The notes beneath the pieces are model-generated. The model worked only from the letters and a program-made list of their open reading frames with translations. It did no database searches and had not been told where the DNA came from. From contig JAULJL010000021.1 of the NCBI GenBank assembly GCA_030761205.1, positions 10,583,160 through 10,647,159 on the forward strand: DNA of 64,000 bases, read 5' to 3'. Below are positions 1 through 10,856 of the stretch, in pieces. The position numbers and the translations under genes were made by a program. The stretch comes from Fremontodendron californicum (taxonomy: Eukaryota; Streptophyta; Magnoliopsida; Malvales; Malvaceae). How positions within the stretch are numbered: the stretch's first letter is position 1; every line of letters starts with the position of its first letter.

Positions 1-1188
1 CTGAATTTGTCTCACAACTCTTTTAGTGGTAGCTTTCCATCGGATATTGGTAACTCGAAGAATCTTGTAGAATTATGTGTTGATAACAACAATTTCTTAG
101 GTGAAATTCCTGAGAAACTTGGTGAGATTTCTGCATTAAGAATCCTGCACATGAAGGGAAACTACTTTCAGGGTAGCATTCCTCTATCTCTTGGCTTTCT
201 AAGAGCTCTTGAAAACTTAGATCTCTCTGGTAACAATTTGTCTGGCACAATACCACGTGATCTTCAAAAACTTCCATTTTTGGTGAGTTTAAACCTTTCT
301 TTCAACCAATTAGAAGGTGAAGTTCCACAAGAAGGGGATTTCAAAAAATATCAGTGAATTTTCTATTATTGGGAACAAAGAGCTTTGTGGGGGAATTCCT
401 GAAATAGAGCTTCCAAAGTGCTTCAATCAGGCAGCAAAGAAAAATAGAAATGTTTTGCCAACCAAGTTCATTGTAATAATCATCTTTAGCCTTCTGCTTG
501 CCTTAATTTTTGTTGTGTTTCTTGTTACCCTTTGTTGGCGAAAACGCTCAGGAAGGGAATAATCCCTGTGGCTTTGCTGCGAGTTAACTACTTGTGAGTT
601 TCGTATTAGAAACTTCTTCAAGCCACTAATTGTTTCGCAGCCTCCAACTTCATTGGTGGGGCAGTTTTGGCTCGGTATATAAAGGGATTCTTTATCAACA
701 AGAATAACCTGTTGCGGTGAAAGTATTGAACCTTCAAACCCTTGGGGCTATCGAGAGTTTCACGGTTGAATGCAAGGCTTTAAGAAACGTTCGACATCGA
801 ATTCTTGTCAAGCTGATAACTTCTTGCTCAAGCATTAACTTCCAAGGCAATGATTTCAAGGCTCTAATTTTGGAATTCATGGCTAATGGAAGTTTAGAGA
901 GCTGGCTGCATGATCATGATCAATATGACTCACGCCATCTAAACTTTGATCAAATGTTGGACATTGCTATAGATGTGGCCAATGCATTAGATTACCTTCA
1001 CCACCATTGTCAGACGCTGATGGTTCATCGGGATCTAAAGCCGACCAATGTACTTCTTGATGATGACATGGTTGCACATGTCAGTGACTTCGGCATGGCT
1101 AAGCTCCTTTCTGAAACTGCAAGTAGTCTGGGTATTGAGCAAGCAACTTCCTCAGTCATCAAAGGAACAATTGGGTATGTCGCCCCAG

Positions 1189-2300
1189 GTAAATTTCAAA
1201 TCTTCTTCTCCCATATTGTTAGCCAAATACATTCTTTTTTGTTAATGCTTTGAATATGTACTTTATTTTAATTATTTGGGCTTTTTTTAGAACATTTGCA
1301 ATAACAGAGGCTAGTTTAACGTTGCTGTTGAAAAAAGTTTTGATTATAAAGAGTTTGTTTAAAAATTATGGTGAAAAAATATGATTTAAAAACTTTTAAG
1401 TGTTTGAGATTGTTGTGAGGAATTGAAATGTAAAAAAAAATATGTTTAAAATAATAAAAATTTAAAATGTGAGGATAATAAAGTCGTTTTATCCAATCAG
1501 CTCTCAAACCATAAAAGTTTCATTTTTTGGCATTTTGGTTTGGGTTGCCAAACCATGATTTTTATCTCAAAAGCCAAAAAATTTTACCCGTTTAACATTG
1601 CGTTTGTGGTGAAACGCAATTTTTGATCTCAAAATCTATACCAAAAGCAATGCTATAAATGGGCCTTAACCAATTGTTAGAGGATTATTATAGAACTAAT
1701 TTTTAGAATAGTTGGCTTTTTTCTTTACAACATACTCATATAGGATTATTATAGCATATTTAATATTTTTCAAGTTGAAATCTTTGATCAATGGTCTTTT
1801 CTCAATTAGGCTTGACCAATTGTTTGAAAAAATTGCCAATCTCCAATTTGTGCACCCATTAGCATGTGTGAATATGTTATGGTCAAATTTAACATGACAG
1901 ATTTTTCTCTTAAAAAAATGCTCATAATTTTTTTAGTCATTATGCATAATAAAGATGCAAAACTTCACCTTTTGTCAACCCTCAAAAGAAGCATGAAATT
2001 AAGCAGATTTGTCAATGGATCGGATCGAGATCAGTCTGAATAACAAAAAAATTCACTTATTCAAGGCTTAGCCTGACCCATTGGATCTGTTAAACTTGAA
2101 TTACTATTCAAGTATATTAAAAATTATTTTTATATTAATATTTTTATATTTTGTGATTAAATTTAAATAAAATTTTTTATTTATTAAAAAGTAATTCCGC
2201 CTAATTTGAAATATTCTATCCCAGATCCAACAGATCTAAATTAAGGCAACAATGCTACTAAAAACAATTCTAAGTTGTAAGTTGTAACAAATCATTGCAG
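1189..2300 (+). other. Intron of the kinase pseudogene
   Basis: Phase-1 GT-AG intron of 1112 bp between the kinase APE motif halves. It is AT-rich and carries a degenerate MITE at about 2015-2245. No other coding match was seen. Confidence 0.8.
2015..2245. repeat. Degenerate MITE, family 2 (TAGATCTGT/GGACCG ends)
   Basis: GC-richer ends flank a conserved AT core (TATTAATATTTTTATATTTT, then ATTAAATTTAAATAAAA). The same architecture recurs at least ten times in this window, for example near 5735, 22305, 27045, 32385, 36285 and 41008. Ends resemble inverted copies of an 'AGATCTGTT...CAGATCT' motif. Boundaries are approximate. Confidence 0.55.
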
Positions 2301-2699
2301 AATATGGCATGGGTAGTCCTACGTCTCCCGAAGGCGATATTTACAGCAATGGGGTTCTCCTCTTGGAGATGATCAACGGAAAGAGGCCAACAGATGATCT
2401 GTTTCATGATGGCTTAAGCCTTTATAATTTCTGTAAGATGACATTGCCAGAACAATTGGAGGAGATTCTAGATGTTCGATTGCTTGAACAAATTAATGAA
2501 CAGAGTCAGAGAAGAAGAGGAGAGCAGAACATAGATGGCGACATATGGGAGTGCTTGGTTTCTTTCACTAAAATCGGTGGTGCATGCTCTGTAGAAGTTG
2601 CTATTGAGAGAATGAAGATTGAAGATGCTATCACGGAACTGCATGCAATCAAGGCAAGATTGCATGCAAGGAATTTAAGTTGATCCATAAAAATGGATA

Positions 2700-4780
2700 G
2701 ATGATTTATAGGCAACATCAGCTGACGAAGAACTCAAGGCTTAGCTTAATCGGTTCATGTAATCACCCTTAAGAGGTAGTATACAGTGTCGCAACCTAAA
2801 AAAATTAACAATAACATAACAAGTCTCATCGTGAGATTTTATTATTCGTTAGGCGTGACATTAAAAAAAAAAGTAGGAAAAGTCGACTTAATTCCTCTAG
2901 AAAAACAAAGGTGTCGAGGGTATGAAAACAACCTCGTAAAAAGACATGAAGTCGCCACCAATCTTTTTTATCTAGGTGTGATCGGCCACCTATTAAAACC
3001 GATTTTATAAAATATTTTAAAATTAATTAAAACATTTTTAAAATCAATTTTAAGTATGCGTTATAAACCAGAGAAATCAAAGAAGCGGGTTCGGGAGTCG
3101 GTTACGTGAGGGGAATGATTAGCACCCCCACAACGCCCATATAAATCGATACCTTATTAATTGTGTGTTATCTCAAGTTTCGGTGAAAAGTTGATTTTTA
3201 ATTTAGTATTTCAAGTTAATTCCAAATTTAAAGAAAAGTAATTCCATTTTTAATTGAAAATGATCCGGAACTTATTAATTCAAAATTTTCCTTAATTCCC
3301 CGACAAAATCAACAAAATATAGAAAATTTTATTCATTTGGAAAACGTTTCGAATCATTCTCGTTTTTTGAAAGAAAGATATTTCTTTATTAATGATAATT
3401 GATGATATTCCTTTCAGCAAACCCGGTAGAGAACTTATGAATTATTTTAACTCGGGAATATCTTTATTTTTATTGAAAATCATTATCTTTTTCAAAACAT
3501 TTTAAAATATGAACATGAACATGTATGACATAAATAAAATGACATGGCAAAGTCTAGTTAATATAATGCAACCTAAATGATATGACATAATTTAAATGAC
3601 ATAGTATATTCTAGGTGAAATGAAAAGTCCTAAGTATCATGGTATATTCTAAATGAGATAAAATGATTTAAAATGACATGGCAATTTTTAAATGATATGG
3701 CATATTTTAAATGACATGACGTGTTATAAATAAAATAACATAAATGACATGGAATATGATCTAAATGACAAAAAATGACATGAAATTAAAATAATGCTAA
3801 CATATAATATGCATGAAAATGAAAATAAAAATAATAATGCATGAATATAATATATACTAAACAATATGACAAAAATAATTAAATAAAAAGCATAGGGTAT
3901 TATGAAACATTCAAAATCATATGGCATAAAATGTGAATTAAAATAATAATAATACCATGGAAAATATCATAGCAAAAATCACACATTTAAATAAAATGCA
4001 TGAACATGAAAAATGCAATGCATGAAAATGTATTTTTTTCCTCTAAATAAAGAAATCCGTATATCTAAAAAAATCCGGCTACCTTAGGAAAATATGTCAA
4101 ATTAGATTTCTAAAAGAAACAAAATTTTGTGATTGTTTAAAAACAATTTTAAGAAAAACTTGAATAAAAATTAGTTTAAATAATTCATACAATCACTTCC
4201 TAAAATAACATTTAATAAATTTAAAATTTAAATCTTCATATTTATAATCATTTCTCAGCTTTCTAGAAAACAATCAATTAGAGGAATGAGTCTTTGTCCA
4301 TCTTGCTAGCCAAACTAGGCTCATGTCTAGGCCCATGGCCCATGCAACCCTAAATAACATGACCTGAGTACTATTATGAACCTAGAAATTTTGTATGGAA
4401 AGAAAATAGGCCGAAACCTAACGTTTTGATAAAGGTCTGGGGTGAGGGCAGAAAATGCTTTTTAAGAATATCATATCACAATTTCTTGCTTGGCAATCGG
4501 CATTGCCTAATTCAGATTTTTTTTTTTACATTTTTCTTCTTTTGACGAAAGAGTATGGACCTAATTTTTCAGAGATTAAAATTTTCCAAAGGACAAAAAA
4601 ATATTTATAGTGATATTTTGGAATATTATTGTCCTTTGCCAACAAATTGTCAAAACGGCACAAGGAAAATGACATGGTAGGATTAATTAGGGTAATGGGG
4701 TGGAGATAAATGTGACAGCGACCAGGGGAAAGTTATGGAGTTGGGAGTAAGGGTCTGGGAAAATTGTAGATTTTATAATT
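2700..4780. repeat. Old repeat block, no gene: LTR-like conserved box plus AAATGACAT low-complexity DNA
   Basis: 2860-3160 has a strikingly GC-rich, conserved-looking box (GGTTCGGGAGTCGGTTACG, then GATTAGCACCCCCACAACGC). From memory this resembles a box found in the LTRs of giant Tat/Ogre-type retroelements, but no partner LTR or protein domain was found here. 3520-3980 is a degenerate array built on AAATGACAT. 3981-4780 is AT-rich with nothing recognised. The Tat/Ogre link is a suggestion only. Confidence 0.4.
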
Positions 4781-5184
4781 TTAGTTACTATATGAATGAC
4801 ACGTTTAATAAATATAAAAATATTGTCATAAATATGATACGATATATTTAAATATAATTATCACGACACGTTTAATATATATTATATTTGTATTTAAAAT
4901 TTTAATATATTTAATAATTTGTATTATATGTAGATTTATATAAATGACACGGAAAAAAACATAAGATACGATGAGTTGCTAAATTGAGAAGATAGTGACA
5001 AAAAAAAAGGGCAAATCCAACTAAAGAGAGAAGAAGATGAAGAAGAAGAAGCCAAAGGGAAGCTATTTGCACTTCCCCCCACACGTGCATACATTACAGC
5101 TGTATCAGTGTGGCTTTTGGTTTTTTGTCTTTCAAATTTTTTTTTGGGGGGGGGGAGGATGGGGTAAATATAGAAACTAGCTAA
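4781..5184. repeat. Dispersed 'GACACGTTTAATA' repeat and purine-rich spacer
   Basis: 4790-4960 holds ACACGTTTAATAAATATAAA and a diverged second copy. The same words recur at 5690-5750 and 6020-6150, and as reverse complements near 34900-35390 and 42000-42180. 4980-5170 is GA-rich and then has T and G runs. No supported gene. Confidence 0.4.
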
Positions 5185-5595
5185 CAATGTTGAAAAAATT
5201 AGATTGGTTTTCGGTTCAACTGATCCAATTGGTTAGACCGATTGAACTGGTCGGTTATATTAAAAAACGAATTTAAATATTAAATAAGTAATTTTAATAT
5301 TAAATAAATATTAAATACAGTAAATATTTAATTAAATTATGTATTTGACTAAATGGTATGATCTTAAATATTGATTTAAGGGGTTAAAGGTTCAAATCTC
5401 ATCACATACATAATAAGTTTTTTAAAAAATTAAAAAATAAGTGTAAAAACAGTTTTTTCGAGTTTTTACCGATTCAACCAGTTTTCTACCGATACGAAAA
5501 AATTTGGTTGTATAAAATGCACCGGACTAGACAAGTCATCGACTCTCGATTCAATCGATCCAACCAACCGATCTAGTCCGATTTCAACAACACTG
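5185..5595. mobile_element. hAT-type MITE, copy A (411 bp)
   Basis: Ends are CAATGTTGAAAA and, reversed, CAGTGTTGTTGAAA, followed inward by inverted pyrimidine/GG tracts (GATTGGTT / GACTAGATCGG). The flanks CTAGCTAA (5177-5184) and CTAGCAAG (5596-5603) match at 6 of 8 bases, as expected for an aged 8-bp hAT target duplication. There is no coding capacity. The interior has a tRNA-like stretch with an AAATGGTATGATC box and, about 36 bp on, GGTTCAAATCTC. Copies B and C are at 25822-26241 and 29066-29475. Confidence 0.75.
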
Positions 5596-6395
5596 CTAGC
5601 AAGTGATTGGTACTAGACTACGAGGCTCAAAAATCTTCTTTGATTTTGGTAACGTTAAGCTGTTGCGTTAGACCTCGTAATTTGGAACACGACACATCAT
5701 ACGTTTAATAAATATAAAAATATTATGATTAATATGATACTATATTTGTTTGTGAGCTGGATCGGACCGCAGTTCAAATTTTTTTCACATCCTTTATCCA
5801 AACTAAGCTTGGGTTCGGCATGGATTGGCCCGTAAGCCCGAATCACATGTTTAAAAAATATTAAAATAAATTATTTTTATATTAATATTTATATATTTTT
5901 ATAATTAAATTTAAATACAAATATTTTTTATTAATAAATAATAATTCAGGCTGAACCGGCTCGAGTTGAAAAAAATACTTGTCCAGGACCAGGCAGATAG
6001 CTCGGTCCTTGAACAGGTTTATATGACACACATATTTAAATACGATTAACATGACACTTTAATACACATATTTTATTCATATTTAAGATTTTGACGTTTA
6101 ATAATTTGTGTCGTGTTTATATTTGCATAATTAATATAAAAAAAATGAAACACGACATACATATACAGATTATCAGATCTATCGACAGTAAATATTTGTA
6201 CTGATAAATTGAGCTAAATGTTTAGTGTTGGACTATGAGATGAAAACTTAAAGAATCAAAATCTTTGGCATTTGATATCAATTGAAATATCAAAGCAAAA
6301 GAGATATTATTATATTGTTCATAGAGAATATTATAAACCATTAAACTAAAATCAAAAACACAATTTAAAGCGTTTGAAGGATTTTGAAAAGAAAT
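5596..6395. repeat. Repeat spacer with family 2 MITE (about 5735-6030)
   Basis: 5735-6030 has the family 2 layout: GGATCGGACCGCAG at one end, the AT core TATTAATATTTATATATTTT, and GGTCCTTGAACAGG at the other end. Flanking 5690-5750 and 6030-6170 carry the GACACGTTTAATA-type repeat, so the MITE may have split one such repeat. 6171-6395 is AT-rich with nothing recognised. Confidence 0.5.
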
Positions 6396-6636
6396 GATTG
6401 TATAAAACGGTTATTTCATGTCAAAATATATCATTTTTATTAAATCATGTTCCGTAATCAATTAAAACCAATTATTTATTACATATTACATGTAATAATT
6501 AAATGATAAATATTTATATTAGCAATTTATTAATGATTATTGTACTAAATAGTTACTTTTTTAAAAAAATTGATTACATGACATGTTTTGAATGAAAAGA
6601 TTATATGTTGATGTGGAATAATCGTTTCATACAATC
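6396..6636. mobile_element. Short foldback element (MITE-like, 241 bp)
   Basis: The left end GATTGTATAAAACGG and the reverse complement of the right end, GATTGTATGAAACGA, align over more than 20 bp with few mismatches. The interior is AT-rich and non-coding. No clear target duplication was seen (flanks AGAAAT and CTTTAT). The superfamily is unknown. Confidence 0.55.
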
Positions 6637-8071
6637 CTTTATCCGATCTTGAATTGTTGATGTTGAAATTTTGTTTTGAATGAGTAATGAGATTCAAATC
6701 TAACTCTTTTAAATAACGAATGTATGCACAAAAAATTTGAACTAAATATTTGATTGCATTTTGATATCAAAATTTAAAAAATTCATCGATGATATATAAA
6801 AAATATAACTCATTTTATATATGTGTCAATTGAAATATCTTAGCTAAAAAGATATTAATAAATTATTCATAAAGAACATTATTACCCATTATTAAACCTC
6901 CTCAAGGGTCGGATTGTCCGTCCAAACTCGAAGGCTCGTTCATATTTTGGAGGGTTTGGACAAAAATATTAGGCCCGAAATATGGGTTTGGGCAAAAAAA
7001 ATTAGGCCCATTTAGAAAATGGGTCGGTCTTGGCTCTAACAATCAAGGCCTGAGCCGGCCTGACCCGTTTTTCATTTATATAATATATTATTTTTATATT
7101 TTATATTTTATATAATTTATATCATATAAAAAATAAATATATATACATAATATTATAATGTAAACATTTAAAAATATGATAAGTTATCTATGTTTTAGAA
7201 CTTAATAAAAGAAAAAAAAAAGATAAAATTACTAAAATTAAATAGTAATAGAATTATTTGTTAATTTTTTTTTTTTTTTTAAATATGGGCGGGCTTAAAT
7301 GAGCTTGGACTATCCATTTACAAATATGAGCGGGTTTGGATAGAATTTGAGATCTATATTTCGGGCCGGGCCTACTTTGAGCAAGCATATATAGTGTTGA
7401 TACCATACTTAAGCTCGACTCGGCCGACAAAGCACCTATAGCCATTATACTAAAAAAAAAAAAACAATACCAATCCTCGAGTTAAAATGTCAGAATGACC
7501 TTGAATTGTGTTTTGAATTTGAGACTCAAAAGAATATTTACTAAAAAAAGAAAAAAAAATTATTAAAGTTTCACGTTTTTGAACATTGATAAATACTAAG
7601 ATTAATGTAAAATATGGATAGAGAAATAGATAGTTAGAAACATTAAGGATGTCAAAATCTCATGTGTCAAGAACTAGCATAAAGTTGAATTTGGAGTTTA
7701 ATTAGTTAGTGTCAACTATAACATTCCAAGACAAGGTTTAATGTAAATTTGTCTATGGACCGTGTTTTCACCTAAATTTAAAAATTCGTCTGGTATTTGA
7801 AAAGGTTTGAACAAAAAAATATTATATCGAAAAACGAGCTTGGATAAAAAAAAATTAAGATGGTTTTAAAAAACGATTGGGCCTTAGGCATATCATTTTT
7901 GCTCAAGCTCACTCGACCCGACTTGTTTTACTATTAGTAATATTAATATTTAAATGGATCAATTCTTTTTTAAGAGTGATCGATCTTTTTGTATAAAAAT
8001 TTGAGCGAATCTAAGTAGTGTTTTTGCAAATACGGGTTGAATTTAGATATAAAATTCTGCCTATATTTCGT
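6637..8071. repeat. AT-rich intergenic DNA with GC-rich foldback repeat (about 6930-7385) and MITE fragment
   Basis: A 'TTAGGCCCGAAATATGGGT' arm near 6969 has an inverted partner near 7360-7375 (TATATTTCGGGCCGGGCCTA), indicating a non-autonomous foldback element. 7745-7930 looks like a family 2 MITE fragment (CTATGGACCG ... CGATTGGGCC). The rest is AT-rich. No host exon was seen, and in particular no missing 3' exons of the PDI-like gene that lies across the retrotransposon. Confidence 0.45.
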
Positions 8072-8564
8072 TGTACACACAAATTCCGTGTCGAAAATAT
8101 GACAAGGAAAATTTGCAGTCAAATAAGAATTTTATTAATCAAACTTTGAGGTTACAATCTCTGGAAGTTCTTAAAATAAAGAAATCCTTTGATTCTTTTC
8201 TTCAACAAGATTCTGATGAGATCCGCTTCAAGAGTCTTCTAGACTTGATCTTGAAAAAACGGGTTTGACCTCCATTCTTTCTATGGAACAAGATCGGAGA
8301 GCAGTTTTTTGACAGATCTTGAGATCCGCTTCAAGGGTCTTCTAGACTTGATCTTGAAAAAAAGGGTTTGACCTCATTTCTTTCTATGGAACAAGATCGG
8401 AGAGCAGCTTTCTTAAGAACAGACACAGCGTTCTTCAGAATATCTTCAATTCCTTCAATTCTTCAGAGAATTCTTCTTGGGATCTTGGAGAGGATTTGGT
8501 TCTTCAAAATCTTCTTCTCCTCTTCAGGCTTGTCCCTTGTGAATTTGTGTTGCGTGGAGGCCTC

Positions 8565-8572
8565 TATTTATA
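8565..8572 (-). promoter_or_regulatory. LTR TATA box (copy 1, 3' LTR)
   Basis: TATAAATA on the minus strand, inside CACTATAAATAGAGG. It is conserved in all four LTRs (also 21268-21275, 45042-45049, 63377-63384) and is the likely core promoter at the U3/R boundary. Confidence 0.7.
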
Positions 8573-8616
8573 GTGCTAGTCAGCCAGGTGAAAGAGAGTT
8601 TTAAAAGAACTTGTCC

Positions 8617-8890
8617 TCTTTATTTATCTCTTAATTAATTTAATTTAATTAGAGATAATACCTCCTTATTTATCTCTTAATTAATTAAATTTAATTAGAG
8701 ATAAAACTTCATTATTTATCCTTTAATTAATTAAATTTAATTAGAGATAAAACTTCATTATTTATCTCTTAATTAATTTAATTTAATTAGAGATAAAATT
8801 TTATTATTTATCTCTTAATTAATTTAATTTAATTTAATTAGAGATAAAACTTTATTATTTATCTCTTAATTAATTTAATTTAATTAGAGA
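8617..8890. repeat. U3 tandem array, six ~45-bp palindromic units
   Basis: Each unit reads TTATCTCTTAATTAA, then an AT spacer, then TTAATTAGAGATAA, so each unit is itself an inverted repeat. Six units here and five in the partner LTR (about 21322-21547). The 47-bp length difference between the two LTRs equals one unit. Confidence 0.85.
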
Positions 8891-9102
8891 TGAAGTAATT
8901 ATGACACATGGGTGAAATTTGATTGGGTGACCCATGAATCCTTACAATTTGATTGGTCAAGCCATGTGTACATATTTAATTAATTATATAATAATTAATT
9001 ATGATATGATAATGCATAATTTAATTAAAAATTTCTTAATTAAAAGAAATTTCAATTAACATGTGGCAATTTGTAATTGGTCAAATTTTTTTTCCTTCTA
9101 CA

Positions 9103-9116
9103 AATGCCCCTTCAAG
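9103..9116 (-). other. Polypurine-tract-like site of copy 1
   Basis: On the minus strand CTTGAAGGGGCATT abuts the TGTAGAAGG start of the 3' LTR. The equivalent site in copy 2 (45820-45835) reads GTTTTGAGGGGGCATT. Position and purine content fit the plus-strand priming site. Confidence 0.65.
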
Positions 9117-9886
9117 ACTTGGTTACGTACACGGTTTTTTGAGTGTAGCAAGTGGACAAGTCTTGAAATTTAATTTGCTTTTGATTTGTTTGCATTATCT
9201 TGAGAAGATTTGCATGCCTCAATTGTCTCCCATGATTTTGTATGTGACAAGTTAACAAGGCTTGCAAGTTAATTTGATCTTCCATCACATAAAAATGTTT
9301 AACCCATGAACCAAAGATTGGCCCACATAGAAGAACGGCCCGCATCAGATTTATAAACTTAAATTGCCAACTTAGGATAGGCCTGCTTTCAAATGTTGCA
9401 ATTTGTAAAAACCAAAGCCCACTTATTCTTAATCGAAGAAACCGAACTCTTTTCAATAACTGATTCAACTTTTAACAATAACACTGCCTCATAAATGTCC
9501 ACATCATTTGGACTACTATTATGGTGCAACTTTTGGTGCCATTTTTTTGCCAATAAAATTTGGGATTATATTATAATCCTTAATTAATTAACCGGCTTTA
9601 TGACCTTCTTCAACTAAAATTTAATTTCTGAAGAGACCAAATACAACCTGCCTTGGACTTTAACATGTAACCCAACTAGGAATCGGTCTCTCAAATCCAA
9701 ATATTTATAGTCCAATCAGAATTGTTTTGCAATTTTACTTGATATGAACATCTCTTAATCAACTAAGAGTAGGACTCTTAATTGGCAAAGACTTCTCCCA
9801 TGCTTGATGCCATCTAGTCTTAAAGAGATTCTAATGCAATTAGAAGTTCTATTCCTTGACCGCATAGGACTTAGAGATGTTTTCCC

Positions 9887-9893
9887 TATAAAA
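9887..9893 (+). promoter_or_regulatory. Candidate TATA box of the antisense PMD gene
   Basis: TATAAAA in a CCC-TATAAAA-GCAACACTCCCC context, on the PMD strand and 964 bp upstream of its ATG. Copy 2 has TATAAA at 46472-46477 in a similar relative place, although the surrounding sequence has diverged. Confidence 0.5.
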
Positions 9894-10856
9894 GCAACAC
9901 TCCCCTTAGCTGATTTACATATCAAAAAAAGTGCCACAAGTTAAAGGTCAGCTTGATAAGTAAGGCTTTCTCTCTCTTTTTTTTTTCTTTTTTTTTCTTT
10001 TCTTGGAGCGCCACTTATTTGCTCCTGCCATGATTTCCATGCTTTCGTATCTATTCTTTTTATCTTTTTTTAACCTTGACCCCCACATTATCATTACAGG
10101 TATCCGATTTCTCTATGTTTCACAAGGAAGGTCAGGCTTATATTTCACCAAGGCCTTTTTTTTTTTTTAAGAAACTGAAAACAACAAAGGCAGCATAACG
10201 ATTTTCTTTCTTCTGTTTGTAGTCTGTGCATCAAAGCAAAAGTTTCAAATCCAGTCATCTTCGTGGTAGTGCAAGAATACCTCTCGATTTTATGCCCTTG
10301 TTCCTCTCCTGCTTATATTTGTATTGTAACACCATGGTTTGAATTGTTATTGCCATCCATTACCATTATAATCGGGCCATGCTTTGTTATTTGACAACAC
10401 CTTTACCTTGTTTTCTTGCCACCATAACCATGCATTGACACCTTGATTTTCTTCACAAAATTGTCTTACCATGCACTTTGACACCTTGCACCATAATCAT
10501 GCTTTTTTTTTTCTAAGCCATGCATAATATTCCTTGACCTGCCGATCAAATATTCATCTTTATGCATGATTTTGGTTAATTGTACATTACATGCATGTTG
10601 ACACGTTTGTCTTGCATATTTCACTTTGCCATAAACAAATCCCATGCATTACATATTTTCATTCTTCTTCATGCGCCACTTGCTTCTTATTTTGGATTCA
10701 AGAATCAACTTCTTTTCAGGCTCTTTTTCTTTAGAAGATAAATAAAGAATTTTTTTTTTTTAATTCTCTATTTACTAAGATGTATTTTTTTTTTTTTAAT
10801 TCTCTACCTACTTTGACATTTTTTGTTTGTTTTGTTTTTGTTTTTGTAGAATCATC

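Larger units (their letters stand above)
1..2683 (+). pseudogene. LRR receptor-like kinase (subfamily XII type), decayed, 5' end outside window
   Basis: Plasma-membrane receptor kinase of the FLS2/EFR/XA21 type. Order seen: LRR repeats with the LxxLxLSxNxLSGxIP pattern (1-330), the post-LRR cysteine region (GNKELCGGIPEIELPKC), a membrane helix (about 466-535) with a basic stop-transfer end, then a kinase with VAVK (about 711-722), HRDLKP (about 1027), DFG (about 1089) and GTIGYVAPE. Exon 1 ends at 1188 (AG|GTAAAT) and exon 2 starts at 2301 (TGCAG|AATATGG). Joining them gives APEYGMG in phase 1, and the single kinase intron is typical of the subfamily. Breaks: a frameshift in the A-run near 341-346, a stop at 560-562, and loss of frame through 563-716 (glycine-rich loop). 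The C-lobe ends at 2683. No intact product is expected. The family assignment is firm; pseudogene status follows from the visible frame changes. Confidence 0.88.
8072..9102 (-). repeat. 3' LTR of copy 1 (1031 bp)
   Basis: TG...CA termini and high similarity to 20775-21758. On the minus strand, U3 (right part) contains six tandem palindromic units (about 8617-8890), then a TATA box. The R/U5 part (left) contains a roughly 92-98-bp tandem duplication (about 8218-8406) based on GATCCGCTTCAA ... CAAGATCGGAGAGCAG, which is present in both LTRs of this copy. It is one repeat unit longer than its partner. Confidence 0.92.
9103..10856 (+). other. Non-coding leader between 3' LTR and the antisense PMD gene
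   Basis: 9103-9690 is nearly identical to 45820-46425 of copy 2, and the copies then diverge. A + strand TATA box lies at 9887, and T-rich tracts and repeated CATGCA words (10429-10648) follow. A pyrimidine tract ending in TTTTTGTAG at about 10850 lies 7 bp before the PMD ATG. This looks like promoter, 5' UTR and an intron of the PMD gene. A 118-codon minus-strand open frame (9112-9468) has an equivalent in copy 2 (45815-46189), but it has no recognisable domain. Confidence 0.5.

Noticed and set aside
4936..5187. 83-codon minus-strand open frame
   Set aside because: It arises from GA-rich and poly-G/T low-complexity DNA and runs into a MITE end; no domain or splice context.
5340..5400. Possible tRNA gene from A-box/B-box match
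   Set aside because: No acceptor stem or cloverleaf can be drawn; the boxes sit inside a MITE that recurs three times.
8071..8604. Short + strand frames in the LTR, also present in the other LTRs
   Set aside because: They lie in R/U5 of the LTR, opposite to element sense, and are shared only because LTRs are duplicates.
8617..8890. Regular repeats that could suggest a CRISPR-like array
   Set aside because: Units are contiguous AT palindromes without unique spacers, inside plant LTRs.
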